Source: JAJDXW01 sp965214795
GTDB taxonomy: Bacteria > Pseudomonadota > Gammaproteobacteria > HK1
Reading direction: 5' to 3'
Assembly (NCBI GenBank): GCA_965214795.1
Contig: OZ243976.1
Span: 3,162,001-3,226,000 of the forward strand
DNA length: 64,000 bases
The notes under the pieces were generated by a model. That model worked only from the letters and a program-made list of their open reading frames with translations, did not search any database and was not told where the DNA came from. The translations under genes were made by a program, and so were the position numbers. Shown here in pieces: positions 53,569-61,876 of this stretch. How positions within the stretch are numbered: position 1 is the stretch's first letter; each line of letters begins with the position of its first letter.

Positions 53569-53859
53569 CTACTCGGCGGCCGGGGCGGTGCGGGCGATGA
53601 GCGCACGCAACGCGGTCATCGCTTCGGCATGGCGCTGGTCCGCCGTTTGCAGGGTTTCGGCATGGCGCTGGTCGGCCGTTTGCAGGGTTTCGGCATGGCG
53701 CTGGTCCGCGACCCGCGCCGCTTGGGTCCGGTCGCGGGCGCGTTCGGCACTCGCGCGGTTCATGGCGCGGATGCCGACCCACACGATGCCGATCTGCCCG
53801 AGGCCGATGGCGATGGTGGCGATGACGTGGGAGGCGGCGATGATTTCGAGGGTGGTCAT
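53569..53859 (-). CDS. Small membrane protein with an 11-residue tandem repeat
   Basis: 96 residues from ATG 53859 (MTTLEIIAASHVIAT). Residues 8-30 form one membrane span (SHVIATIAIGLGQIGIVWVG). Then a charged helical region follows with ADQRHAETLQT repeated in tandem: two nearly identical 33-bp copies and a third partial copy at 53625-53708. The C-terminus is ALRALIARTAPAAE. It resembles the protein at 17404-17733 in layout. It sits inside the sox gene cluster, on the same strand. Function unknown; it may be an insertion. Confidence 0.6.
   Translation of the reverse strand: MTTLEIIAASHVIATIAIGLGQIGIVWVGIRAMNRASAERARDRTQAARVADQRHAETLQTADQRHAETLQTADQRHAEAMTALRALIARTAPAAE
53625..53708. repeat. 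33-bp tandem repeat inside a small gene
   Basis: Copies at 53625-53657 and 53658-53690 differ at one base (CGGCATGGCGCTGGTC then CGCCG or GGCCG), with a third copy cut at 53708. They encode the 11-residue repeat unit, so copy-number change keeps the frame. Confidence 0.85.
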
Positions 53860-54049
53860 GGTGGGCTCCGTCGTGGTGATCGCGCGACAACTGCAAGGTG
53901 TCGGCATCCTGCAAGGACGGGGTCCTGACGGTCACCGTCCCGAAGCTTGCCTGGCGGACGCCCGAGAACCGAAGGATCCCGATCGGGCGCGGCTGACGCC
54001 GGCGACTCTCTCTCTTGCGGAGAGACGAACGCCGGCCGCCGCCTCCGTC

Positions 54050-57000
54050 TCAGGCTCGGGCCCGGGCGTTCTCCGGGTCGAAGAAGACCGGGTCGCACAC
54101 CTCGACGCGGACGTTCTCCCGCGTTACCGGGGAGGCCGCGATCAGCTTCTCGCCGGTACGCGAGCGGCCGTCCCGGAGGAGTGCGAGGGCGATCTCGGCC
54201 CCGAGGTTCGGGCTGTGCACGGCGGACGTCACGTGCCCGAGCGAGGTGAGCGCGGTGGTCTGGCGGCCGAGCCTCGCGGCCCGCTCCTCGTCCAGGATCT
54301 GCGCCCCCGGAGGAATCGACGCCTCGCCCCGGAGGCCGACGAACTGCTTGCGTCCCGGCGCTCGGAACACCGGCCGGGAGAGCCCCCAGTGCCCGATGTA
54401 GCGGCCGTCCGGGCGCAGCATGCGCTCGAAGCCGAGATCGAGGGGCGTCGTCCGCCCATCGATCTCCGGCCCCGCCACGTGCCCCTTCTCGATCCGGAGG
54501 ATCCCCATTGCCTCGGTCCCGTAGGGGGCGATGCGGTGCGGCGCGCCCCGCTCCAGAAGATGCTCCCAGACCGGAGTTCCCCAGTCGGCGGGGACGTGGA
54601 TTTCGTAACCGAGCTCGCCTGAGAACGTGATCCGGAAGACCCGGGCCGGAACGCCGGCAAGGGTCGCTTCGAGGGCGCCCATGAACGGCAGCTCCCCGGC
54701 CGCTTCCCGGTGCTCACCGTCCACCGCGGCAACCAGCACCTCGCGGCTCCGCGGCCCCGCGAGGGCCATCGCCGCCCAGTGGTCCGTCACGTCGACGATG
54801 CTCACGTCGAGACCGGGCCACACCGTCTGGATGTGGAACTCCATATGCCGGAGAACGTGGTGGTGCTCCCCGGTGGTGGTGGTCATGTAGTAGCGGCGTT
54901 CCTCCCACCGGGTCGTCGTTCCGTCGTCGAGCACGTGCCCGTCCTCGCGCAGCATGAGGCCGTAGCGGCTCCGGCCCACCCGGAGCGTGCGCCACCGATT
55001 GACGTACATGCGCTCCAGGAACTCCGCGACATCGGCTCCCTCGAGCTCGATCTTGCCCAGAGTGGAGACGTCCACGAGCCCGACCGCCTCGCGGACGTGG
55101 CGGGCTTCGCGCCGCGATGCCTCGAGCGGGGTCTCCCCGTCGCCGGGGTAGGAGTGGGGCCGCAGCCAGGGCCCGACCGGACGCATGCCGCGATCGACCC
55201 CGCGAAGCGCCGCGACGTGCCAATCGTGCATCGGGGTCTCGCGGACCGGGGAGAGGTGCGGCCCGGTCTCCTCCCCCGCGATGAGCCCGAGGGTGACCGG
55301 GGTGTAGGGGGGGCGGTAGGTGGTGTGCCCGACCTCCGGGATGGGTGCGCCGCGCGCGCGCGCGAGGAGGGCGAGACCGTTGACGTTGCTCGTCCGTCCC
55401 TGGTCGGTGCCCATCCCGAGGGTGGTGTAGCGCTTGAGGTGCTCGACCGACGCATAGCTCTCGCGGACCGCGAGCGCGACATCGGCCGCGGTCACGTCGT
55501 TCTGGAGGTCGACGAACGCCTTGCCCTTCTCCGACCCCGGAACGGCCCAGAGGGGCTCCCAGGAGGCGGAGCGCGCGCCCTCGGACTCGTCCGCCGGGCC
55601 GGAATCGTGGTCCGGATCGAGGGGTGGCAGGTCGACCCGCGGCCCGCGCCGCCGCCGGAAGCCGAGGCCGACCGCCGCCGCCCTCCCCTCCCGGGCTCCC
55701 GCCTCCCAGGCCGCGGCGAGCGACGCCTCGCCGGTGACGGCGCCCGCCCACCGCTGGGGCTGGCCCGGCGTCCCCGGGACGAAGGCTCCGAGATCGCCGC
55801 GCCAGGCGAGCCGGCCCTGAGACTGGGCGACGAGGTGCACGGCCGGGGTCCAGCCGCCCGACACGAGCACCGCGTCGCAGGCGATGTGGCGCGGCCCGCC
55901 GAAGAGGCGCTCGCCGTCCCGGTTCCGGACGACGGCCGCCCGGATGCGGCCCGAACCCCGGACGCCGGCGACGACCGCACCCGTCACGCACTCGATGCCG
56001 AGCGTCTCGACCGCCGCGCGCGCCGCCGGATCGGGGCGGCCGGGGCGCGCGTCGAGCACCGCGGCCACCTCCACCCCGGCCCGCGCGACGTCCGCCGCTG
56101 CGGCGTACGCGGAGTCGTTGTTGGTGAACACCACCGCGCGGGTCGCCACCCGTACCGCATACCGGTTGGCGTAGGCCCGTGCGGCCGAGGCGAGCATGAC
56201 GCCCGGTCGGTCGTTGTCGGGAAAGACGATCGGGCGCTCGTGGGCGCCGGTCGCGAGCACCACCTCGCGGGCCCGCACCAGCCGCAGGCGCTGGCCGGAA
56301 CCGCCCGCGAGGCGTTCGGCCACCGCGACGAGGTTCTGGTCGTAGTAGCCGAACGCGGTCGCTCGGGTGAGGACCGTCGCCCGGGAGTCCTCCCGGAGCC
56401 GAGCCTCCAGCTCGCCGATCCACTCGACGAGCGGCCGTCCGGCCGCGAAGGTTCGTTCCCCGAGCAGGGTACCGCCGAGCCGCGGCCCGGCCTCGACGAG
56501 GATGGTGCGCGCGCCGGCCCGCGAGGCGGCGAGGGCGGCCGCGAGCCCGGCCGGACCGCCTCCGACGACGAGCACGTCGCAGAAGTCGTGCGCGCGGTCG
56601 TAGCGGTCCGGGTCCGGGACCACCGGAGGCGGGCCGAGGCCCGCCGCCCGCCGGATGAAGCGTTCGTAGAAGAGCCATCCCCCCGGGGCCGACGGCCACA
56701 TGAACGTCTTGTAGTAGAAGCCGGCCGGAAAGAAGGCCGAGGCGAGACCCGCCGCCGCCCCGAGGTCGAATGCGAGCGAGGGCCATCGGTTCTGGCTCCG
56801 GACCGCCAGGCTCGCCTCGACCTCCACCTCGGTCGCGCGCAGGTTGGGCTCCGTGCGCGCGCCCTCCCCGACGGTGACGAGGGCGTTCGGCTCGTCCGCC
56901 CCCGCCGCCATCACCCCGCGCGGACGGTGGTACTTGAAGCTGCGCCCGACGAGGCGTACCCCGTGCGCGAGCAGGGCGGAGGCGAGGGTGTCCCCGCGGT

Positions 57001-57094
57001 AGCCGAAGCAGGGGCGCCCGTCGAAGGTGAACTCGATGAGCTCGTTGCGATCGATGAGCCCGCCCGCGAGGTTGCGGAAGCGTTGCAGCTTCAC
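54050..57094 (-). CDS. soxA: Sarcosine oxidase alpha subunit
   Basis: 1014 residues from GTG 57094, normal length. The heterotetramer oxidises sarcosine to glycine and gives 5,10-methylene-THF. N-terminal 2Fe-2S-like fold: FTFDGRPCFGYRGDTLASAL and VGRSFKYHRPRG. NAD-binding Rossmann part: CDVLVVGGGPAGLAAALAAS (about 173). C-terminal GcvT/aminomethyltransferase domains (about 600-1010): REARHVREAVGLVDVSTLGK and SGELGYEIHVPADWG for folate. The start overlaps the soxD stop by GTGA. The order soxB-soxD-soxA-soxG is standard. Confidence 0.96.
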   Translation of the reverse strand: MKLQRFRNLAGGLIDRNELIEFTFDGRPCFGYRGDTLASALLAHGVRLVGRSFKYHRPRGVMAAGADEPNALVTVGEGARTEPNLRATEVEVEASLAVRSQNRWPSLAFDLGAAAGLASAFFPAGFYYKTFMWPSAPGGWLFYERFIRRAAGLGPPPVVPDPDRYDRAHDFCDVLVVGGGPAGLAAALAASRAGARTILVEAGPRLGGTLLGERTFAAGRPLVEWIGELEARLREDSRATVLTRATAFGYYDQNLVAVAERLAGGSGQRLRLVRAREVVLATGAHERPIVFPDNDRPGVMLASAARAYANRYAVRVATRAVVFTNNDSAYAAAADVARAGVEVAAVLDARPGRPDPAARAAVETLGIECVTGAVVAGVRGSGRIRAAVVRNRDGERLFGGPRHIACDAVLVSGGWTPAVHLVAQSQGRLAWRGDLGAFVPGTPGQPQRWAGAVTGEASLAAAWEAGAREGRAAAVGLGFRRRRGPRVDLPPLDPDHDSGPADESEGARSASWEPLWAVPGSEKGKAFVDLQNDVTAADVALAVRESYASVEHLKRYTTLGMGTDQGRTSNVNGLALLARARGAPIPEVGHTTYRPPYTPVTLGLIAGEETGPHLSPVRETPMHDWHVAALRGVDRGMRPVGPWLRPHSYPGDGETPLEASRREARHVREAVGLVDVSTLGKIELEGADVAEFLERMYVNRWRTLRVGRSRYGLMLREDGHVLDDGTTTRWEERRYYMTTTTGEHHHVLRHMEFHIQTVWPGLDVSIVDVTDHWAAMALAGPRSREVLVAAVDGEHREAAGELPFMGALEATLAGVPARVFRITFSGELGYEIHVPADWGTPVWEHLLERGAPHRIAPYGTEAMGILRIEKGHVAGPEIDGRTTPLDLGFERMLRPDGRYIGHWGLSRPVFRAPGRKQFVGLRGEASIPPGAQILDEERAARLGRQTTALTSLGHVTSAVHSPNLGAEIALALLRDGRSRTGEKLIAASPVTRENVRVEVCDPVFFDPENARARA

Positions 57095-57456
57095 GCCCCG
57101 CCCCTCCCGGCCCCGGCCGCGCCAAGGTCCGCCGGACCGGCGCCGCCGCCCTCCGTCTCCGCGCCGGCCGGACCGGCTTCGGAATCGACGCTGTCGCCCG
57201 GCGCGGCGGCGGCCGGCTCCGCCCCGAGCACCGCGTGGGTCCCGGTGTCCCGGAGCACCCGGATCCATTGCCCGCATCCGCCGTGGTGCAGCCACCACTC
57301 CCGGTGCGGTCCGCGGGGGTTGCCGCGCAGGTACACGTACTCGTACCACGCTTCGTCAGGCGCCCCGTCCGGCGGGCGCTGCCTCGCCGCGTCGCCCCCG
57401 TAGGCGAACTCGACCTGGGCCCGTTCTCCGCAGTGCGGGCAGGGGATCAGCAGCAT
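57091..57456 (-). CDS. soxD: Sarcosine oxidase delta subunit
   Basis: 121 residues from ATG 57456 (MLLIPCPHCGERAQVEF). Delta subunits carry a zinc site: here the CPHC pair and the second region HREWWLHHGGCGQWIRVLRD. The family core is about 90-100 residues; here an Ala/Gly-rich tail of 30 residues follows. It overlaps soxA. It is separated from soxB by 384 bases that contain repeat family II copy 2. Confidence 0.93.
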   Translation of the reverse strand: MLLIPCPHCGERAQVEFAYGGDAARQRPPDGAPDEAWYEYVYLRGNPRGPHREWWLHHGGCGQWIRVLRDTGTHAVLGAEPAAAAPGDSVDSEAGPAGAETEGGGAGPADLGAAGAGRGGA

Positions 57457-57584
57457 CGGGCTTTCTCCGCACGCGCCCCGGAACTCCTCCCGAACGGGGC
57501 CGGCGGGGGTGCACCGCGCGGGCCGGGGACCGGTTCGGGGGTCGCCGGGATCGTCACCGGGATCACCGCCTCCGCCGCCTCGGG

Positions 57585-57843
57585 CTGGCGTTGCCCGTGT
57601 TCCACCTCTCTTCGCTGGACTTCGAATATGAATAATTCATATCAATTCAATTGGTTGCAATCTATCTGCCGATGACTGCCCAAGCCGGACTCGTCGGGCC
57701 TCGGCGGCATCGGGACCGGCCAGGGACTGGTTTGTCGTTCGATGCGCCGTTCACGGAAAAAGCAAAGGGCCGGAAAACAATGAGTTCCATGATACGCCGC
57801 GTATCGAAGTCCGGCGAGCGGAGGTGGGGCACGGGCAGGGCTA
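57585..57843 (+). repeat. Intergenic repeat family II, copy 2 (about 259 bp)
   Basis: Inverted relative to copy 1 (46686-46941). Core blocks such as TCTATCTGCCGATGACTGCC, GACCGGCCAGGGACTGGTTTG and CGCCGTTCACGGAAAAAGCA match it almost throughout. The termini are inverted repeats with TGCCCGTG and CTTCGCTGGACTTCG. The right end GGCACGGGCAGGGCTAG contains the TAG stop of soxB (minus strand). It separates soxB from soxD. Confidence 0.87.
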
Positions 57844-59097
57844 GTGCGCATTCGGGGTCGGCCCGGCCCCGTTCTCGTCCAGGGTCCGGCCGGTCGCGAA
57901 GCGATCCAGGCCGAACCCCGCATTCAGTTCATGCGGCTCGCCATGAGCGATGGTGTGGGCGAAGACCCACCCCGAGCCCGGGGTCGCCTTGAACCCTCCG
58001 TAGCACCAGCCGCCGTCGATGAAGAGGTTCTCGACCGGGGTCTTCCCGATGATCGGGCTCCCGTCCATGGTCATGTCCATCACCCCGCCCCAGGTGCGCA
58101 TCACCCGCAGGCGGCTGAGCGCGGGATACATCGCGACGGCGGCCTGCGCCACGTGCTCGATGACCGGAAGGTTCCCGCGTTGGGCGTACGAGTTGTAGCC
58201 GTCGAGGTCTCCGCCAAGCAGCACCTCGCCCTTGTCGGTCTGGCTGACGTAGCAGTGGATGGCCCCGCTCGTCACGACGTGATCGAGGAGCGGCTTCACC
58301 GGCTCGGTCACGAACGCCTGCAGCACGTGCGATTCGATGGGCAGGGTGAGGCCGGCGAACCCCGCGACCCGGCCCGTGTTGCCGGCGACGGCGAGCCCCA
58401 CCCGCTCGACCTCGATCATGCCCCGGGTGGTCTCGATCCCGGTGACGCAGCCCCCGTCGATCCGGAAGCCGACCACCTCGCAGCCCTGCACGATGTCGAC
58501 CCCGAGGGCGTCGGCCGCCCGGGCGAAGCCCCACGCCACCGCATCGTGGCGCGCGACCCCCCCCCGCCCCTGGAGCAGACCGCCGAGGACCGGGAAACGG
58601 GCGTTGTCGGAGGTGTCGAGGAGCGGCACGTACCGCGTGACCGCGCGCCGGTCGAGGAGCTCCGCGTCGACCCCGTTCAGGCGCATCCGGTTGCCGCGGC
58701 GGGCGAAGGCGTCCATCTGCGAGTCGCTGTGGGCGAGGTTGAGCACCCCCCGCCGCGAAAACATCACGTTGTAGTTGAGGTCGCGGCTCAGGCCTTCCCA
58801 GAGGCGAAGGGAGTGTTCGTAGAAGCGCGCGTTGTCGTCGAGGAGGTAGTTCGAGCGGACGATGGTGGTGTTCCGCCCGGTGTTGCCGCCCCCGAGCCAG
58901 CCCTTCTCGATCACCACCACGTCGCGGATCCCGTGGAGCTTCGCAAGATAGTAGGCGGTCGCGAGCCCGTGGCCGCCGCCCCCGACGATGGCCACGCGGT
59001 AGCGGGGCTTGAGCTCCGGGAATCGCCACGCGCCCGTCCAGCCGCGATGGCGGCGCAGCGCTTCCCGCGCGAGGGTGAAAATCGAGTAGCGCTTCAT
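57841..59097 (-). CDS. soxB: Sarcosine oxidase beta subunit
   Basis: 418 residues from ATG 59097 (MKRYSIFTLAREALRRHRGW), the standard start and length for SoxB. DAO-type FAD protein: Rossmann motif VAIVGGGGHGLATAYYLAK (about 36-55), the covalent flavin region GWLGGGNTGRNTTIVRSNYL, and VMDMTMDGSPIIGKT with WCYGGFKATPGSGWVFAHTI at the C-terminus. It is the first gene of the sox unit. Its stop is supplied by the end of a family II repeat. Confidence 0.96.
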   Translation of the reverse strand: MKRYSIFTLAREALRRHRGWTGAWRFPELKPRYRVAIVGGGGHGLATAYYLAKLHGIRDVVVIEKGWLGGGNTGRNTTIVRSNYLLDDNARFYEHSLRLWEGLSRDLNYNVMFSRRGVLNLAHSDSQMDAFARRGNRMRLNGVDAELLDRRAVTRYVPLLDTSDNARFPVLGGLLQGRGGVARHDAVAWGFARAADALGVDIVQGCEVVGFRIDGGCVTGIETTRGMIEVERVGLAVAGNTGRVAGFAGLTLPIESHVLQAFVTEPVKPLLDHVVTSGAIHCYVSQTDKGEVLLGGDLDGYNSYAQRGNLPVIEHVAQAAVAMYPALSRLRVMRTWGGVMDMTMDGSPIIGKTPVENLFIDGGWCYGGFKATPGSGWVFAHTIAHGEPHELNAGFGLDRFATGRTLDENGAGPTPNAH

Positions 59098-59159
59098 GGA
59101 CCGGGCAAGCACCTGCGCCTTCGAACCCCCCGGCGCCGGCCGGCACCCTGCCGATCTTC

Positions 59160-59203
59160 CATCATCCCGGCATCATCCCGGCATCATCCCGGCACCATCC
59201 CGG
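59160..59203. repeat. 11-bp tandem repeat, four copies, upstream of soxB
   Basis: CATCATCCCGG is repeated four times, the last copy with one change (CACCATCCCGG). It lies between the acyl-CoA dehydrogenase stop and soxB. No secondary structure or coding meaning seen. Confidence 0.85.
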
Positions 59204-59206
59204 GGG

Positions 59207-60406
59207 TCAGCGATTCATGCGCGCGTATCCGTCGCGGGTCTGGGGGAGCTTCCGGTCCAGAATACGCGAAGCGACCACGGTTCGCAGGATCTGGGCCGTC
59301 CCGCCCCCGATGGTGAACATGCGCGCGTCCCGCACCATGCGCTCGAGGGGTCGGTTCCGGGAGTACCCCGCCGCCCCGAATATCTGGAGCGCGTCGTTGG
59401 TCACCTCGATAGCCATCTCGGACGCGAATATCTTGGCCCGCGCGGCCTCGGTCGGGTCCGGGAAGCCGCTCCCGCGGCGGGCGCTCGCGGCGGCCCGGTG
59501 GAGGAGGAGGCGGGCCGCCTCGATGCGGGTGTTCATGTCCACCAGCATCCACTGGATGCCCTGGAACTCGCAGATCGGCCGCCCGAACTGCTCGCGCTCA
59601 CGCGCATGGTCGAGGGCGTGCTCGTACGCCCCCCGGGCGAGCCCGAGGGCCACCGCGCCGGCCCCGACCCGCTGGCCGTTGTAGGCGTTCATGAGCCCCG
59701 CGAACCCCCGGGCGAGACCCTCGGGGGGGATGAGCGCCATGGACCCCGGCACCTCCAGGTCTTCGAACCGGATCTCGGTCTCCGGGATCCCGCGAAGGCC
59801 CATCGCGGGCTCGCGGGTGCCGATGACCAGCCCCGGCGACTCGCCCCGGACGGCAAGGAAGCCGCCGATGCCGCGCGCCTCGCCGTTCTCGTACACCCGG
59901 GCGAAGATGAGGTGCAGCTTCGAGACCCCGCCCCCCGTGATCCAGTGCTTGCGGCCGTTGAGGATGTAGGCATCCCCCCGGCGGTCGGCCCGGGTGGCCA
60001 TCTCGGTCGCCGCGCTCCCCGCTTCGGGCTCGGTGATGCAGATGGCGGGCTTGTCGCCGCCGAGGACGAGGCCCGCCGCGAGGTGCTTCTGCGCCTCCGT
60101 CCCGTAGCGCATGACCGCCCCGATGGCGCCCATGTTCGCCTCCACCACGATGCGCCCGGTGACGCCGCAGGCGCGCGCCATCTGCTCGATGACGAGCACC
60201 GCGTCGAGATAGTCGCGCCCCCGGCCGCCGTACGCGGCGGGGATGGTCATGCCCATGAACCCCGCGTCGCGGAGGGCGGTCACCGTGTCCCACGGGTACG
60301 CTTCGCTCCGGTCCGTCTCCGCTGCGCGGGGGGCGGCGATTTCGTCGGCGAAGGCCCGCGCCCGCGCCTGGAGGTCCAGCCGTCCGCGATCGAGTTCGAA
60401 CATCAT
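59207..60406 (-). CDS. Acyl-CoA dehydrogenase with the usual catalytic Glu replaced
   Basis: 399 residues from ATG 60406 (MMFELDRGRLDLQARARAFA). Fold hallmarks: GMTIPAAYGGRGRDYLDAVL, AICITEPEAGSAATEMATRA, YILNGRKHWITGGGVS and the C-terminal FGAAGYSRNRPLERMVRDAR. The segment where canonical enzymes have YEGT reads FTIGGGTAQILR, so the base Glu is Gly. The catalytic base may sit elsewhere, as in isovaleryl- and long-chain enzymes. It lies 109 bases upstream of soxB on the same strand, and a joint transcript is possible. Confidence 0.88.
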   Translation of the reverse strand: MMFELDRGRLDLQARARAFADEIAAPRAAETDRSEAYPWDTVTALRDAGFMGMTIPAAYGGRGRDYLDAVLVIEQMARACGVTGRIVVEANMGAIGAVMRYGTEAQKHLAAGLVLGGDKPAICITEPEAGSAATEMATRADRRGDAYILNGRKHWITGGGVSKLHLIFARVYENGEARGIGGFLAVRGESPGLVIGTREPAMGLRGIPETEIRFEDLEVPGSMALIPPEGLARGFAGLMNAYNGQRVGAGAVALGLARGAYEHALDHAREREQFGRPICEFQGIQWMLVDMNTRIEAARLLLHRAAASARRGSGFPDPTEAARAKIFASEMAIEVTNDALQIFGAAGYSRNRPLERMVRDARMFTIGGGTAQILRTVVASRILDRKLPQTRDGYARMNR

Positions 60407-60459
60407 GAGGTGTGGCCGGCCCGCGCGAAGAACGAAGTGTGGCATCATACCGGAGCTTG

Positions 60460-60550
<91 letters not shown>

Positions 60551-60973
60551 GATACTATATCAACAACTCATTGATTCAATTAGACATAATGCGAATGGAC
60601 GACCAGTCCTTCAATCCTGGTCCCACAATCCGGAGCTCGAACGGGACCGGCGCGAACCGCCTCCGGAACCGCCGGGGTCCATTGCGGTGGATCGATGGAC
60701 GCACCGCCGCACGAGTGTGACCGGGTGCCGCCGGGACGAGCGTGGAATGGCCGATCCGGACGGCCCCGGCACGGCAGGCCGGAACGGTGTGTCCCGACGC
60801 CTGCGTACGCGTCGATTGCCTCACGACAGGTAACGAACCGGTCCCGGAGTTTCGTACACTACGCCCGCAAGGCGGGGAAGGAGTCCCTGTTCTCGACATC
60901 CTCGGTCAACCGGATACGCCGCGCATCCCGGCGGCCCGGTGACGTTTCCGCGGAATAGTGAAGGAGACGCCAT
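60551..60973. other. Gene-free stretch between tRNA-Ser and the polysaccharide exporter
   Basis: It begins with an AT-rich tract (60553-60595) and then carries repeat family IV copy 2. No coding frame with family features was seen. The end holds the exporter's ribosome-binding site (AAGGAG near 60961). Confidence 0.5.
60703..60784 (+). repeat. Dispersed repeat, family IV, copy 2 (about 80 bp)
   Basis: The plus strand from CGCACCGCCGCACGAGTGTG to CCCCGGCACGGCAGGCC matches the minus strand of 4800-4888 with about ten differences by eye. The other copy sits at the hsdM break. No coding sense is apparent. Confidence 0.7.
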
Positions 60974-61876
60974 ATGAAGACATTGGATGCCGCTACGGAT
61001 ACTCGTCCGGCCGTTGCCGAAGAGGACGAGGCGGCAGAAGCCTTCGAGGACCCTCCGGAAGCCGCCGCGCTCACATTCGCACCACACCCTTCGCAGAGCA
61101 CGATTGCTCTTCATGATATCGTCCGGGGCGCGTACGCCTTCCGTCTGTGGGGCAGGCTTGGCTGGCAGGACATTCGCAAACGCTATCGCCGCTCCAAGCT
61201 CGGGCCGTTCTGGATCACCGTCAGCATGGGGGTACTGGTGACGGCGATGAGCACGCTGTATGGCGCCCTGTTCGAGGTCGAGATCGCGGACTACGTGCCA
61301 TTTCTCGCGCTTGGCTTCATCGTTTGGGGTCTGATCTCCGGTTTGATCACCGAAGGCTGCGCCGTGTTCACCGGCGCCGCGAACATCATCAAGGAGGCGA
61401 GATTGCCTCTGTCGCTTTACGTGTACCGCGTGGTATGGCGCAACCTCATCATCTTTTTTCATAACATCGTGATTTTCGTCGTCGTGGCCACCCTGTTCTC
61501 GATCCGGCCGGGGTGGGCCGGGCTTCTCGCCCTTCCGGGGCTCGTGTTTCTGTGCCTGAACGGCGTGTGGACAGGGTTGCTGCTGGGCATCGTGTCGGCC
61601 CGCTTCCGGGACTTGCCGCCAATCGTGGAAAGCATCATGCGGATTACGTTTTTCGTTACTCCGATCATCTGGATGCCCAGCCTGTTGCCCGAGCGCGCCG
61701 TACTGCTGGACTTCAATCCGTTCTTCCACGTACTGGAGCTGGTACGGGCACCGTTACTGGGACAGGCGCCAAGGCTCGTCTCCTGGCTCACGGTGTCGGG
61801 CATCACGCTCGGCGGTGGGCTCGTGACGTTCGAATTGTTCCGCCGTTACCGTCGGCGCATCGCATACTGGGTATGA
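60974..61876 (+). CDS. wzm: Polysaccharide ABC transporter permease (Wzm/ABC-2 type)
   Basis: 300 residues from ATG 60974 with AAGGAG upstream. Inner-membrane channel subunit for export of a lipid-linked polysaccharide. An acidic N-tail (1-45) is followed by six membrane spans. The ABC-2 hallmark WQDIRKRYRRSKLGPFWI (about 62-78) precedes span 1, and PIIWMPSLLPERAVLLDFNP is typical of Wzm. It overlaps wzt by ATGA. Confidence 0.93.
   Translation: MKTLDAATDTRPAVAEEDEAAEAFEDPPEAAALTFAPHPSQSTIALHDIVRGAYAFRLWGRLGWQDIRKRYRRSKLGPFWITVSMGVLVTAMSTLYGALFEVEIADYVPFLALGFIVWGLISGLITEGCAVFTGAANIIKEARLPLSLYVYRVVWRNLIIFFHNIVIFVVVATLFSIRPGWAGLLALPGLVFLCLNGVWTGLLLGIVSARFRDLPPIVESIMRITFFVTPIIWMPSLLPERAVLLDFNPFFHVLELVRAPLLGQAPRLVSWLTVSGITLGGGLVTFELFRRYRRRIAYWV

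Noticed and set aside
54710..57403. Open frame of 897 codons on the plus strand opposite soxA
   Set aside because: Antisense shadow of a gene with clear domains and start/stop coupling.
59160..59203. Four short direct repeats as a possible CRISPR array
   Set aside because: The 11-bp units abut with no spacers, and no cas genes are present.
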